Source: Watersipora subatra
Lineage: Eukaryota > Bryozoa > Gymnolaemata > Cheilostomatida > Watersiporidae
Length of the DNA stretch: 64,000 bases
NCBI RefSeq assembly: GCF_963576615.1
Contig: NC_088708.1
Coordinates: forward strand, 4,526,001 to 4,590,000
Direction of reading: 5' to 3'
Part shown: in pieces, positions 50,017-63,702 of the stretch
Layout: every line of letters begins with the position of its first letter
Numbering within the stretch: the first letter of the stretch is position 1
Translations under genes and position numbers: made by a program
The notes under the pieces: model-generated
The model's input: only the letters and a program-made list of their open reading frames with translations
Databases searched by the model: none
Told to the model about the DNA's origin: nothing

Positions 50017-53000
50017 CATCGCCAAACTTCAATGGCTTTGCCATTTCGCCCGATTCAGAACAGCTGGCAGAGTTTTTAGAAGATGACGGACTACCGAATA
50101 TAATCAGAATTAACTCGGATGAGATTTTATATCAGCCACCTCAAGCGTCTTTTATTGGAACTAAATATTTAAAAGGAGACCTTTTGGGAGAAGGGTCTTA
50201 CAGCAAAGTAAAAGAGGTTTTAGATATAGAGACTCTTTGTCGGCGGGCAGTCAAGATTGTGAAATTGAGGAAAATTCGCAGGATACCCAATGGACTCGCA
50301 AATGTTAAAAGGTGCGTTATCTTTGTATCTTAAACATTATTTGATTAGCACTATTAGTATTTCTCATATTAGTTAAAAAGACGCATTTTCATTCACATCA
50401 TGGATGATATAAACTGTTTGATTGTGGTCAGCTGTCTGGTTATCTAGAGATGTTTGTGTTGCTATTGAATTTTTTTTCATTCAGATTAATGTGACAGCTT
50501 TCAATAACCAAGTTTGCAAATCAAATAAAGATGTGCAGCAATGATCTTCCAAATACAGTTTCTAGGTTATGCTCGTAGCAGTTACTGTTGCAGCTCATCT
50601 ACTAATGGTTTTGCCACATTCTAGTTTGTTTTTGGTTTTTGTATTCTTTATATTTGGTTAGAGTATTCTTCAAGTCAGAAAAAAATAATTTTTTTCAAAT
50701 ATTATAAGCCTATCTAAAATTGCTGTGTTTGTATGTGCAAGTCAGGGCAACGCATTGTAGATACCAAAAGTAGCTACCTTTCAATATACGATTCATGTTT
50801 CTGTCATTATTTGTCAGTCAATTGATAGTTTACATTCTTCATATAAACAATACCAATAAAACTGTTCAGCCAAATATGCCAGAAACATACATGCTGCAAA
50901 TTTCGCCTGCTACTACCTTGCATGAAGTTTTTGTTTGAGTGCAGATTTATTCAATTGGTATGAAGCCTAGTTTTTTGTTTGTTTATCTCCCAGACGATGT
51001 ATCAACCCTGTTTTATGGCAATCAGCCATTTTGCAATTGTGTAGTTCACTGTAAGCTATCATATATCACAAGCACTGTTGTAACCATCATAGGCTTGCCC
51101 TTTTTAATGTTTTAATTTGTGTAAGATGATAAACATGTATACAAAATTAATTAAAAGCAACTCTGTAAAGTTTGAAACTTTGTGCATAGTGAAAATATTA
51201 TAAAATACATTGCAGATATGTTTTACTTTTATTTGTAGGGAGATCAATATAATGAAGAGCTTGAATCACCGCAATGTCATTCGCTTAATTGAAGTATTTT
51301 ACAATGAAGAGAAGATGAAAAAATATCCTTGCAAATACTCTTGTAATATGGCTCAATGCTCATGCCTGTTTCATGTTTTGGTACTCTGCTATGTCAGTTA
51401 GTGCTTCCTTAGTGATGTACACATATATAGTTCTTGAGTACTGCTGCTATGTCAGTTAGTGCGTCCTTAATGATGTACACATATATAGTTCTTGAGTACT
51501 GCTGCTATGTCAGTTAGTGCTTCCTTAGTGGTGTACACATATATAGTTCTTGAGTACTGCTGCTGCAATCTTCAAGAAATGTTAGATGAATGTCCAGCTA
51601 AGCGGTTCCCTGAATGGCAGACACACTACTATTTTTGCCAACTGGCTGAGGGAGTAGACTATCTGCATTCCAGAGGAATTATTCACAAAGACATAAAACC
51701 TGCCAATCTATTATTGACTGTTGATCAGGTTTTGAAGATCACTGATCTGGGCGTGTCAGAGGTATTTTTTCTAGAATCAATCGTCTCATTTTTAGGAACT
51801 TGCTTTTCTTGTTCTTCATTGTTCTTTGCTAGTTCTGCAAATCTTTGGTTTTAAGTAATGCGTCATCACTATTGTAGCAACTTGATCGGTTTGCTGAGGA
51901 TGATTCGATATCCACCAGTCAGGGCTCTCCGGTTTCACAGGCTCCAGAAATTGCTGCAGGCGACGAGACTTTTTCTGGCTTTAAAATAGACATTTGGTCT
52001 TGTGGCATCACTCTGTATGTAATCAGCAGGCCGACACGGCTGCCTATTTCAAACCTTCATGTTACTTTTTTTAAGTTGTGTGATCAACCACCTCTAGTAA
52101 CTCACAGCAAAAATTCACCACGGTGCTTAAGAATTCTATGACCTATTATTATTAGTTATTGGCATTGTAAAACACATGGCAACTAGTCTGCAGTGTGTGA
52201 CAACTAGTCTGCAGCGTGTGGATCAGTTTCTCAAAGTCAAAGCAATTTACTTTCCCAAACTTTTTAGCTGGAGTTTTGAGATTTTTGATGTTTTTATTTC
52301 ATAACAGGGATGTTCTTATTCAGACTAGGCATAAAAGCTTTTTAGCAAATAACTTCTCACATTTTTTTATTGTAAGCTGTCACAGTTTATAAAGATTTAA
52401 AGAATGGAATAATTTTTTTTTTCGTTCTCGCATGTTTCTGGCCTTACATCGTTAGATTGGTCATTCGTCTCTTAAAGGTACAGAATGTGCGCAACGGACT
52501 ACCCTTTTGATGGTGAGACTATTTATCGTCTGTATGATGCCATTGCTAAAGCTGAATATACCACACCTGAGAACGCCTCAGAGCACCTACAGGCCCTTAT
52601 TAAAGGTAAGACCAATATGGTCATGGTATGGTCAGTATCGAGGCCATAATTGCTCACGAATCCTTTATCACTGATTCATCTATGAATATAGCTAATACAC
52701 CTGTTAGCAGCATGCATTATTTTTAAGGACAATTTTATTTGTCTACCAAAGCCCATAGATATTTTATCTCTACACATGGGCATCATTCCTCATCCTTGTT
52801 GATGTTTGCAGATAAGAAAGGATTTATCTCCTCATGCACGAAGGGATAACTCCTTACTAAAATATTACTTGTATCAAGTTTGTTTTACAAGATTTTTTAT
52901 GTAGTTTCATATTTAAAAAAACATTTTCAAAGCTGTCGTTAACTATCTGATTGAACTTAGTAACATTTATGCAATAAATTCAGTGTATGGACACACTTTT

Positions 53001-55571
53001 ACAAATATTCAACGGTTTACCATCCTACTGCGGTAGTACAGTAGACCCCCGCCATATGGTTGTAATTCACTCCAGTGTTGGCATCGTAAGGTGAAAATGT
53101 CGTATAAAGGGTATAGAAGCCCATAGTAATTATCTGATGCAAGCACCCCCGGTGACAAGCATCAACATTTTATATAGGTACTGCACATATTAAAAACGAG
53201 TAACAAAATACATGTAGTATGATAGTATGTTAGCCTTGGCAACTATAGTTATCTGCAGTAACTTTAGTGTACTTAGTGATTAAATCTGCAATAAAATGTA
53301 AGATTACCATGTACTATGTGCAGTACGTACCATAGGGAGTTCTTACCTTTGAGACAGGCGTATAACATAAATGTTGAATTTAACTTGAAATGAATTTAGC
53401 TTACTAAACACATACTTAAAGCTAAGTTTTAGTATGTGTTTTACTAAACTTAACTTCAAATTGGTCATCGTCTGAAATTTTGTCACGTTTCTAGTTTTGT
53501 TTTGAATATAATTCATAACGAATAGCGCTGAACTGAGAGAGAGCGAGCATCACATCTCTTTCAAGCATTGTGAGAGAGATTGCAGCGAATAGCATATTGG
53601 CATCTCCGTTATTGCAACGTATTCGACATAGAGTAGGGATGGAAAAAAATTGTGTTCCACATCAAGGCGCAAAAAAACTGTATAACAGGGACATCATAAC
53701 CCGGGGGTTCACTGTAGTTGGAAACATTTTTAAGTTTTTGCTAGTGCATACCATAAATTCCGGCGTACAAGTCGACCCAGCGTACAAGTCGACCCGGCGT
53801 ACAAGTCTAGGTCTAAAGTTTGGTTTAAAAAATCTTGGTCTCGACATGAACTTGGCATATAAGTCGATCTCCTTCTCTGGTTTAAATTGTTTGAACGCTA
53901 AGTTCAATCGGCCTGAGAGGCGAGCGATGCATAGCCGAAGAAGTGGCATTCAAAGATGCCATCAGCAAAAATGCCCATGTTTTTAATGTGCCGTCAGCAA
54001 TACGTGTAACGATTAACAAAAGAACTAGATACAACAGTAACAGTTCTAGTGAAGACCACAAGGCACAATAAACAATACTTCACCATTGTATTGGCCCACC
54101 TCGCCAATGTAACAGAAAAGCCATGCTGCAAAACAGATTTCTGTCAAGAATTGTGATTCGTATACAAGAAAAAGGGTGGACGATAGTGGATGTGTCAAAT
54201 GGATTACTGAAGTGTGAGCTTGTAGGCAAATACTATGAAAAAAAGCATCAAATTTGAACAAAACATGTTATTCTAGAAGATAATTTTAGCGATGACAATT
54301 TGAAAGGTGAAGAATGGGACTTTGTGTTTCATCTCATGTTGAGTAGGATTACTAGGAGTTTACTATTTTATAAATAAATCCTATATCATTTAATTTTGAT
54401 TTGCGATAGTTTTTTGAAGTTGAATTTTACTAAAATTCGTGTCATGAAAAACGTGACCGCCGTATAAGTCAATGATGGGTTTTAAGCTTGAAATTTAATG
54501 TCACATTTTCGACTTATACTCCGGAATTTACGGTACTTGGTTTTATTAAACTTTTACTTTCTTGTAAAGAGTCGATTGTAGTTGAAGAATTAATATATTG
54601 TCTCATAAACATGACAAGTGCTCCAAAAATATAGAAGACAGCAATGGTACTACAGTAGAGAAATTTGTTTGACCAGTCAACGCTTGGTGAACATGATTGA
54701 AAACACCATAGGTTTTTGCTAATACAATGCTTATTGTTTGTATAAGTGCACATGAAGTGATTGTACAGAACATAGCAAGAGTAAACTGACCATTTCTAAA
54801 AAGACCAGTATAGTGAGATTATAATATTATGATACATATATGCAAAGCAACCTCGCGTTTGAACTCCATGCCATATTCCTTGATGGAATGGTAAGTGTAG
54901 GCACTAGCTTTATAAGTTTAACCAAAGCCATTTTTTGTAAACAGATATTCTATTATTGTGTTATGATCACCGTACGCTGACAACAGATTTTTTCATGGAC
55001 CATAAAAAAAATCTGGAAGATTGTTGGCGCATAAATACTTGCATAAAATATTCATGGCTATTATTCTACAGTGTTATTTCGTCCAGGGACTCATATTCTG
55101 TTGCAATCTGGTTGTAGGCATGTTGGCAAAAAGAGCGGAGGAAAGGCTTTCTATGAAAGATGTAAAAAATTCAAGGTAGTAAGAATATTGTAGTTAACAC
55201 AAATGTGTCTGTCTGTCATGCACACTAAATTTTCCGACACGTGATGAGGTCTGTCAAATTTTGTTTATATTTCACTACTTATGTATGCATACAAAAAATG
55301 TCACAGGCGCGTGAGGCTGCTAGACTCACGCCTTGTTTGCAGATGGTTTCGAGAACAGAAGGAAATTATTGGCCTAGGTGTGGCTATGCCTTCGGCACCT
55401 GATAATCCAGCGTTTTCCATGACTGTCTTGTCTGGTCTCAAAATGTTGGTCGCGCCAGAGGAAGTGCGTGCTGATCAGATAAGTGATGACAATGGTACCG
55501 ATGAAGTTATTCTAGGCGCTACTGCTTGTTACGATATTACTAACAACGCAGCAACTTCCTTAGAAGGTTAG
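50013..55571 (+). CDS. STK11: Serine/threonine kinase STK11/LKB1, complete
   Basis: LKB1 forms a complex with STRAD and MO25 and activates AMPK and related kinases. Exons: 50013-50311, 51239-51342, 51547-51761, 51878-52014, 52478-52605, 55118-55175, 55343-55571. The total is 1170 nt, 389 aa (human 433), with matching phases. The kinase domain has the glycine loop GEGSYSKV (59-66), Lys81 in AVK, Glu101 after ANVKR, HKD (Asp183) with Asn188, the DLG (201-203) that LKB1 has in place of DFG, and APE (228-230). SQGSP and [11 protein letters not shown] are LKB1-specific. The end of exon 2 reads [13 protein letters not shown], about four residues longer than usual, and its GTAATA donor is weak, so that edge is the least sure. 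The tail (about 300-389) is short and lacks the CAAX-type Cys end of vertebrate LKB1. A further 3' exon cannot be excluded. Confidence 0.93.
51391..51564 (+). repeat. 58-bp triplication across an STK11 acceptor
   Basis: Three tandem copies start at 51391, 51449 and 51507. Each contains ACACATATATAG/TTCTTGAGTACTGCTGC, the acceptor and first bases of exon 3. Only the third copy (exon start 51547) runs on into the kinase. Using either of the first two would read LEYCCYVS and then a stop. Confidence 0.9.
53039..53714. mobile_element. Tigger/pogo-like element in the STK11 intron
   Basis: The ends are CAGTAGACCCCCGCCATA and, as reverse complement, CAGTGAACCCCCGGGTTATG, each flanked by TA (53037-53038 and 53715-53716). 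This is the classic Tigger/pogo arrangement. The 676-bp body has no transposase and shares about 110 bp with the element at 44869-45571. It lies only 34 bases from the next element on its right. Confidence 0.7.
53751..54533. mobile_element. TIR element with GTACAAGTCGA ends in the STK11 intron
   Basis: The left end CCATAAATTCCGGCGTACAA and the reverse complement of the right end (CCGTAAATTCCGGAGTATAA) are inverted copies of about 25 bp, both leading into GTCGA, with TA on each side (53749-53750 and 54534-54535). The motif GCGTACAAGTCGACCC is repeated three times inside the left end. The TA target suggests the Tc1/mariner-pogo group. Only faint coding traces are visible, so it is non-autonomous or decayed. 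Confidence 0.7.
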
Positions 55572-58500
55572 CAGATTCACATTGGGTTTCTACTCTCAAA
55601 AATTTATATATTATATTTTATTAATGTTTGCATTAATTTAAATTGTTGCGTTGCCTGAAAAGGGAGTGATTATTCATCATAAACGTTACCTAGCCATCAT
55701 GTTTACATTCGTTCATAAGTACAAACTCGTCATTCTACTCATACAATTGTGACAAATATATGGTGTCCTAAAACATTGATACAGGTGGATTATTAGCATT
55801 GAAGTGAAGTTCTAGCAACAATCAGAACTATCATTCACATGAGATAGTAAGGTGGCATCTGTAGGCAAACAAGAAGGTTCTAGCATTATCAACTCTTGTA
55901 GATGATCTAGTACAATCTTTTCCAGCACACGGATAACGCCAATTTTTACCGCATTATAAATGATCCAATTCTTCTTTCTGTCGCATATAATTGACATCTT
56001 TACAACATTTAAAATGTCAGAAGCCACATATGTATTTATTGAAAATCTATGAGAATTTTGAATGTTTGTATGTTGGGGATTAGTTTTGCCAATTTTGCCT
56101 CTACGATGTTTCTACTAATTTTGACCCCATGACCCTGTAAGATGCAGTGTTATGTGTCCATTTCTTTTGGCTCACATTGTTGTGTCCTTGATAGCTTTGC
56201 TGTTTAAACTTTGGGTGTTGACCTTAGAAGCACTCGCTGCTAATATGGATTATAAGATGCTAAGTTACTACTGCCTTCACAGGGATTTTCTTGGTGTAGG
56301 AGTTATGTTATCCATTTGCATATCAGTTAAATTAGAAAGCTTACTAAATTCTTGAAAATATTGCTTATCTCTGTTGTTGCAATTTGCTTCATTAGAGAAA
56401 GCAACTCACTTTGCAAGCTGCCTCAAATTTTATAAATTCAGCTTTTGTTTAAAACTACTCTCAAGCTTAAAGGAATCTACTTGACCAAGAGCAGGCAAAA
56501 TTAGGTTGCATCGGATGAAAGCATTCGCAATAGAGCCTTTTCGCCTATATCGAAGCAATACGTAACAATGATGACGAGTGTTTGATACATTACCATGTTT
56601 GTAAAATAAGTACTGTAAAACTAGAGTTCTATGGTGTGTTCCTAAACCGCTTTACGCAAATAGGTCCGCCACAATAAAACACTACATATAATTTCTTTCA
56701 CTTTGACTTATTACAGAGGTATTCAGGCTAGTAAAAGATAACTGTAATAGTTACTTTTAATTTTTTATATATGGTGTGTGGTGTAGAAGAGTGAGAGTTC
56801 GTAGTTTTAATAAGATTAATTATATCTTGAGCTCTATTTCAGTAATGACATACTACACATTTACAACTTGAACAAGTATTACAATCATTAATGGTAGTAG
56901 AGCCAGATATATAAACAAATGTGACTTTAAGATGAACAACAATATAAACAAATGTGCATTTAATCATATTTAGGGACAACAAGATGTTCATTTGGTACAA
57001 ATTGCCGAGTAGCTGAATATTAAACTAATACGTATTCCACAATGCCCAAGCTGACGGAGAATACATAAATACAAATATATAAAATGTATTTTAACAGCAC
57101 CGTCCTCTTTAATATATAAGTATAGTTTTCGTCTAGGTGATATTGCACAATGTGATGTTTCTAATTTTAGTTCTTAAATTTGTGCTCATTAGTGGTCTAT
57201 ATTTAGGGATTACCATCTCGAGATATACCGACAGACGCACAGACACCACCTGTTTACGCTCTAGCGAGCCAAAATTACCGCCACACAGGGTCAGAAACTG
57301 GAAATCGACTACATGCAGAGCCAGTGAGAAACTTGCTATAGTCGAAATAATGTGACTTCACGAAGTTGGAATTTCCGTCTCCACCACACTGTCTTGTAGA
57401 TCTTCTGGCCAAAAATTAATCTCAAGAGTGGTTGAAACTGTCCAATTGCGGATTCGCCATGTAAGCATGTCCGCGGTGTAAGCATGTCCTAGTGATAGAT
57501 TTCAGAAACTAAATATTTCCCACGGTATCTTCGTTCACTTTAATAGGTATAAAAATGAGCTCGAATTACTTTGACAAAGAGTTAATCACTAAAGAACTCA
57601 CCTTTTGCTTTTCCATAAATCAAAGTTGTAAGCCATGTTGTGTTTGAACAACTGGCTTCGACATGCGTGTACCATACCTTGACATCAATGCTTTTCATAT
57701 TTGTTATAGCCTAGGGTCAATATGTGAAAATACTAAGCTAGACACAATCTTATGCATCTAAACTTCACAGTTACTTTAAATAACAAATATTTCAGTTACA
57801 CTGCGTGAATTGACTCCGACTCATAATTTGTGTTAGAGATAGTAGTGTGAATAAAATCTAAACATTGTTGATGTTTAGTACTTGTTTATAGGTGTTGCTA
57901 TAGTGATGATGTGCTAAACTAGCGGAATTGAATATTAGCATTCAAAATAACCAATAACCATGCTTTGTCAGAGGCATTGTTCAAGTAACCAACCAACAAG
58001 GACTTCAATGAATCTGATAACATGAAATTGAGCAGTAGTATTACGAAACAATGCATTTTAGATATCGAGTATCTTCTTAGAAATTTTATATCCAAACAAT
58101 GTTAGTCACAAAACAAATTCTAGTACCTCATCACCAGATTAAACAGTACTTTTTGGCTGAAACATAAACTGGTATTGTTTGTTTTTTAATGCCATCACCT
58201 GGTGATAACAATTGAAATTATAGGAACTTTGTAGAAAGAAATATGGGTTAGTTTAGTAGTCATTAAGGAATTAATTGTACGGCTAGACATGTGTACAATT
58301 CATTCTTCATTGTATACAGAATGCGTCTTTGATGCATTGAAACTCAGTGTATCTGTTCAGAGCTCATAGGATACAAACTTTTAAAAACAAGCTGGGCAAA
58401 ACCAAAAGCCGTAGCATAAGCAGCATCCAAAGCAGCCAACAGCACTCATGATATGGTATAAAGCACAAAGGTAGCACATTTATTCCATGACCAGCTTACC

Positions 58501-59543
58501 ATGTCAACATGGTTCTATTAAAAGTGATTCTATTAAAAGGCATGCATACATTTGTTATAAATGCGTAGCTGAGAATACAACGGAGAATGGCCAAAGGAGT
58601 TCCAATCACCTCCAAGCTCAAGCACCTACCCACAGAAAGCACCGAAAGTGTACGATAAGCTAGCTACCTAGGAATCACTCTTCTCTAGTCAAGATGGCCT
58701 GAATCCTTGGTGAGACTTGAATAATATTAGCTTCCATCTCTCTTTATTCCTATTTGATACATAATAAGTATTTTGGTAGTAATCATAAATTTTTACTTAT
58801 TTGTGATACAGATGATCTATGTCATTATCGGTATAATTCTCTAGGTTGGGAGTCTAAACTGAGACGTGCTCGTCATACCGAGGTGCTTACTACATGAGCC
58901 GATAACTCTTAATTGAGTAAAAGATATCACTAATGACCATATATGAAGACTTACAATTATGAAACGTTCGGCAGTGTATGTGACCCTCTAGCTGTTACCT
59001 TTCAACTTATTTAAATTATAATCAAATCTATGCGGAGTGCATTGACCTCCGCAATCCTCCAGTACTGTCTCATATCGATTCGTTGTACCTGGTGCTACAT
59101 AGAGTATATTTTATGGCATCACCAACACTAGACTACTACATGTGGTAGCAAATGGGTGCTTCCATCTCCAAATTAACATGTTGTTAGACACAGTTCTCCA
59201 TTTGTTGGTATGTCAATATCTAAAATAATTTGTAAGTGATGCAGTTTTAACTGTTAATGCATCAAGCTGAACTTGATTCCATATCTCTTTCTTTTATCCT
59301 CAATTGTGCTGCACAATTCTTACAAGCTTATACATCTGAAATGTTTTTGTTAAACTATACTGACAGTCACTCCAGGCAAATCATCAGGAGTTCTTACCAA
59401 CACATATTTAGATAACTAAATTGGAGCACTCTCTATCAATGTGTATTTTAAGATGGCAGCCGTTCTAGCTGTAATAACATCAATAGCTGGAAGCTGAAAA
59501 AATAGGTTAGGAGATGGTCACGAAGTGATTCCTTGAGCCATAA
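55572..59543. other. Intergenic between STK11 and ASNSD1
   Basis: Nearly 4 kb hold the 3' ends of two convergent genes. I recognise no exon, RNA gene or complete transposon. Short open frames at 56152-56355 and 57137-57355 look like chance. A CCGACAGACGCACAGACACC run near 57230 resembles the simple tail of the SINE at 3060-3110. Confidence 0.4.
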
Positions 59544-62500
59544 TCATGTGTCATCACAGGAAATGGCATCATTAGTTAACCTCACACAAACGTCAGACCC
59601 TTTTTCCTTTCTGTTCTCACATTTGGCTATGCGAGAACCAAACTGTATTGCCCTCTTAGCGAAATGAGCAGTCATTGATAGCCCACAGCGCATGGCGCAA
59701 GCACGAAGAAGCAGTTTTTCACCAACTCCTCTGGGTAGCCGCAAATCCATCTGCAACAAAGTGTTGTATATGCATACCCAATAAATCTAAGCGTGTATCA
59801 TTCAGATTAATTAGGTAACCATTAAGTAATTATTTAGATAACAGTGTTTCATGGCCTGTGTTCCACCCCATTGAACAATACCTTTGTTACTCTACAAGAT
59901 AGAGGCAAAAGCCTTGGCAAGACAAAATTTCAAGAACTTGAATCTACATGAATCGTCTCAACTACATGTCATCCCCATCTCCTGGCATGTTTGTTTTTGT
60001 GGCTTATTAAACAATAGTTCCCAAATTGAAATGATAATTATGGCAATATTTAATAATTGATCATAAGATGATTGATTGATTAAGATGATAAATATGTAAG
60101 GCATGCGCAGTATGCAGAAATCAACAAGGTGAGATGACACTGTTTCACAGACTGCCAACATCTTGTTTTCTTCTTCTAATCTATTTAGACTAACAATTGA
60201 AACAAATAATTTGCAGCATAGTAATTGCTCAAAGATATGTTATTTTTGTGAGAACTGTTCGAGTGAGTGATTACACGCTGTTTTAAAAGAGCACACCTTA
60301 GATATTCCGTATTTGTGCATTAGTAGACTATTCAGGATTGGAGTAAACATTACATTCTATCAGATATATGAAAAAACACCACTCTGTACAATAAGTTTTT
60401 TAGTTCGCTCCAAGCACCACCACATGATGGCTTCCAATGATGAAACAAAGTTCATGCAGTACCTTCTTAGAGACTGGCAGCTGGTTTAGGAATGAAACTA
60501 CCTCCTCATCTAAAAAGGGAAATCGTGCTTCCTTCCCGTGATCAGAAACAACCCTGCAAAAAACATCTGTGATTAAAGTTTGCACTGATGGCCATGTCGA
60601 TAAAAATTATAAGGCCTTATAGCTCAGGCCTTATTGGAGGTTAGAAATGAGCTACCGTGAAACACAAAAAATGAGAAGCAAATCTAGCCAGCAATCTGTC
60701 CGAGACACAAATTACATGACCCACCAGGAGGTTCAGCAAGAGAACCATAACAAAGTTCAGATAGACTAATTGGGCCCATTTTACAGGAATCAGTTGATAA
60801 AATGCGGCTGTACAAAATGAATCTCATTTAGCTTTTACACGTATTTGGTAGAACTCAGAGGTCACAAATAACAAATTTTTAGATAATTATAATTGTGTTT
60901 GATTTCAACCCCTGCGCTTCATAATTAGCAAATCGGCGTCATTAGTTAGTCTTAGCAACTCGCTTTTAGAATTGAATTAAATTGGAATTAGAATTGAATT
61001 CAGAATAAAATATGCCATGTCATAAAATAAAAATACTTCGTCTTACGAAATATGTTTCTAGATACAAAGACTAAAAGGCTTTTCATATTTTGGTCCATCT
61101 GTTTCGTTTGCATGAAAAGCAAAACAAAAATAAAAAATGGAAAGCGAAAAAGGAAGTTTAATTTTACTGCGTGCTCATTTTGAATTTAGTGTATGTTTGT
61201 TCATTTTCATACATTACATTTGCTCTCACTTGTCGACTATAGGTCACCTCCTCCCACTGGTTTATAATTTGGAGTTACCATATACCACATGTAGAAAAGG
61301 ACAACTGTAGTTTCCAGACAATTAATTCCGGTTAGTTCTCTGTTTTTCATATGACGACACACAGTTTTTCAGCTCATGTTAATGTAAATAAATCTTTCTA
61401 CTTATGTTCTTATACTTATTTTGAGCAAAACAAAACCAAGACAGCAATACAACACCTGGCTCCTAAGACCACAGTCTTCTCACTCTCATCAGTCTTTACT
61501 TAGCCACGTCTAGACGGCCACGTCCAAAGGTGACCGAACATACCGTTCGTAGTTTTTATTCCTAAGTTCTGTGTTCCTTCTTCTTTCCATGTGCAATTTC
61601 TCTTTTTATTAATATTATTAGTAATATAAATCTAATATGTATTTGTTACAGGTTTCAATCATTACATCTATTTAGAACTTGTATAAATATTATGTGGAGG
61701 CTTGGAACGGACTAAGGCATTTACATGGTAAAATACGTTTCTGCTCACAAAATTTGATACTTACAAACCGGCTGCCAGAATGAATCAATTTTGTAAGTAG
61801 AGGTTCAACTGTATTATTTTAGCGCTGCAAGCGGAGATAATCTGGTCAAACACACCAATTGCAAGGATTATTTGTTGTCAAGCAAAATTGTAAGATATTT
61901 GGTGAGCCAGCATGAACTTTATGCAAAGGTTGTCATATCGATTGTGTGCAACTGTTTACTGCAATCAACTTTATTAGATGATTCAGTATACATTGGCCTA
62001 CAAAATCATTATGTTAAATTCATCATGTTTTAATGTCATATATTTTCAAAATGACCTCAATGTCTACTAAATTTTTATTGGCATATATTATTAGTAAACT
62101 CGTTGCTATGACTTTTTGAAATTCGGTATTACAAAGTTATTCGTTATAGTGGTGTTTAAAGATCAATTTTAAAAGCAAGACACGTCCGATATAGAAATCG
62201 ATGTAGTGATCGAATAAAGTTACCCCACGACTAAACGAGCGGAGCGAGGTTTGAGAGTTTTTATGATAAATGCATGTGCACACAACTTACGAAAATTATT
62301 CATCAACAATGAGATGAACCCTTGTCTTGGAATTTTCATCAACAAATTTGACCATCGTTTTGTAAAGTCGTTAAAGTATAATAACGATACAAAACACATA
62401 CAAACCTATTTAAATATGTTACCAAGTCTTTGGAAACCGTCGTTATTATCTTAAAACTTACCCATCTGATCGGATTATACACAAATAGACAGATTTATTT

Positions 62501-63702
62501 GGACGAAAATTGCCACAAAACGCTTGAAAAGCTCGGTTTAATTAAAGTTAAGACCAAAAATTGAAACGCCAATAAAGCCGTGCGACAGATAGTAGAACTA
62601 TTTAGCAGTGCGCATTTCATGAGAAAACCTTGCTAATTTCACCAGTCTGTGGCCTTGTTTACTTGTAATCGAATTTATTCAAAGGTTTCTGTAATAAACG
62701 TAGACCGTTTGAGGCGTAGACCGATTTACAGGTACGAAATTGTGGTACACAGTTTATCAGCCAACATTTTTTTGTCCAATCACCGAAGGTTTCATTGAAC
62801 TATTGAAAACGTTAGCCGAAATTCTTTACAACGTATGTACAAGCTAGGGCCAAACTACAATGCCCCTTTATGACGAGGCATTCCTTCCGATCTAGCATGG
62901 GGTTTGATATTTACACAAGAGTCAAGGTCCTACCACAGCTAAAGCTGTCATCGATATAGGCCACCACGGAATGACCGCTGGAATATCGTTTGTTGCTCTC
63001 TCTAGAGTTCGAAACATCAATGACTTACATGTTAACAACTTCGCATCACTCGATTAGCTATCAATGACCAAATCTTACAACGCAAAAGAGAGGAGACTAG
63101 ACTGCGCGACATTTAACAGATACTGTATAGCCTACTTATAACAGATATTGTAATATCAACAATTAACCGATTACTTGTATACCTGGTTTCAACCCAACAT
63201 TACCTCCAAAATAAATTGTTAGTTCCACCTTTTTAGAGTCGTGCTCCCTCAAATTTATTTTATATCATCTCAAACAAGTCTCATTTACACTATACTCTAT
63301 CAATTCCTGCTGAGAACTACTTTTTCAACAATCAACAGTACTCTTTCTTTTTTCCATTATCACTTTGGTCGTGGGCTGTATGACAGTGGAATTTCTAGTA
63401 TTATTTATTCTTATTTCAAGCACTTGAAGTAGTAAATGACGTTCAACTATTTGTGAAGGCATTAATGCCGTTAGTGTCTTAGCACATGTAGCATTTCCAT
63501 AATACTCTCACCCTCCCTCCCCTAAGTAAAAACGGGAACTTCTAACGAGCTACACACAATTTGCAAAATCTGATGCCACATTTGGATGAATTCGGCACTG
63601 AAAAGGCAACTGACACTCACCTATCATCGCGTCCAAGATTACGTGAGGATATGCGCATCAGATCAAGGTTTATCTCATTCAGCAGTGCTGCCTCTCCACC
63701 TC
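59544..63702 (-). CDS. ASNSD1: ASNSD1, C-terminal exons (partial)
   Basis: Asparagine synthetase domain-containing protein 1 is a conserved protein with an N-terminal glutaminase-like and a C-terminal asparagine-synthase-like domain; its reaction is not well established. Only the last three exons recognised lie here: 63702-63621 ([13 protein letters not shown]), 60553-60463 ([20 protein letters not shown]) and 59750-59544 ([29 protein letters not shown], ending ISCDDT). Phases match at both junctions and each edge has GT/AG. The rest continues beyond the right edge. The intron of about 3.07 kb holds no recognised exon. The final exon starts at a Met codon, but it is internal to the protein. 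Confidence 0.9.
60554..63620. other. Large ASNSD1 intron, no recognised content
   Basis: I see AT-rich non-coding sequence with small repeats. Examples are a GAATTGAATTAAATTGGAAT-type run near 60970 and inverted ACTTACAAA / TTTTGTAAGT motifs near 61760-61800 next to GAGGTTCAACTGTA, which could be one end of a Tigger-like element whose other end I could not place. Confidence 0.35.

Noticed and set aside
53570-53986. A 138-residue open frame
   Set aside because: It runs across the junction of two transposable elements and resembles no protein; chance.
61760-61815. A complete Tigger-like element
   Set aside because: Only one possible end (GAGGTTCAACTGTA) was seen; the partner end could not be located.
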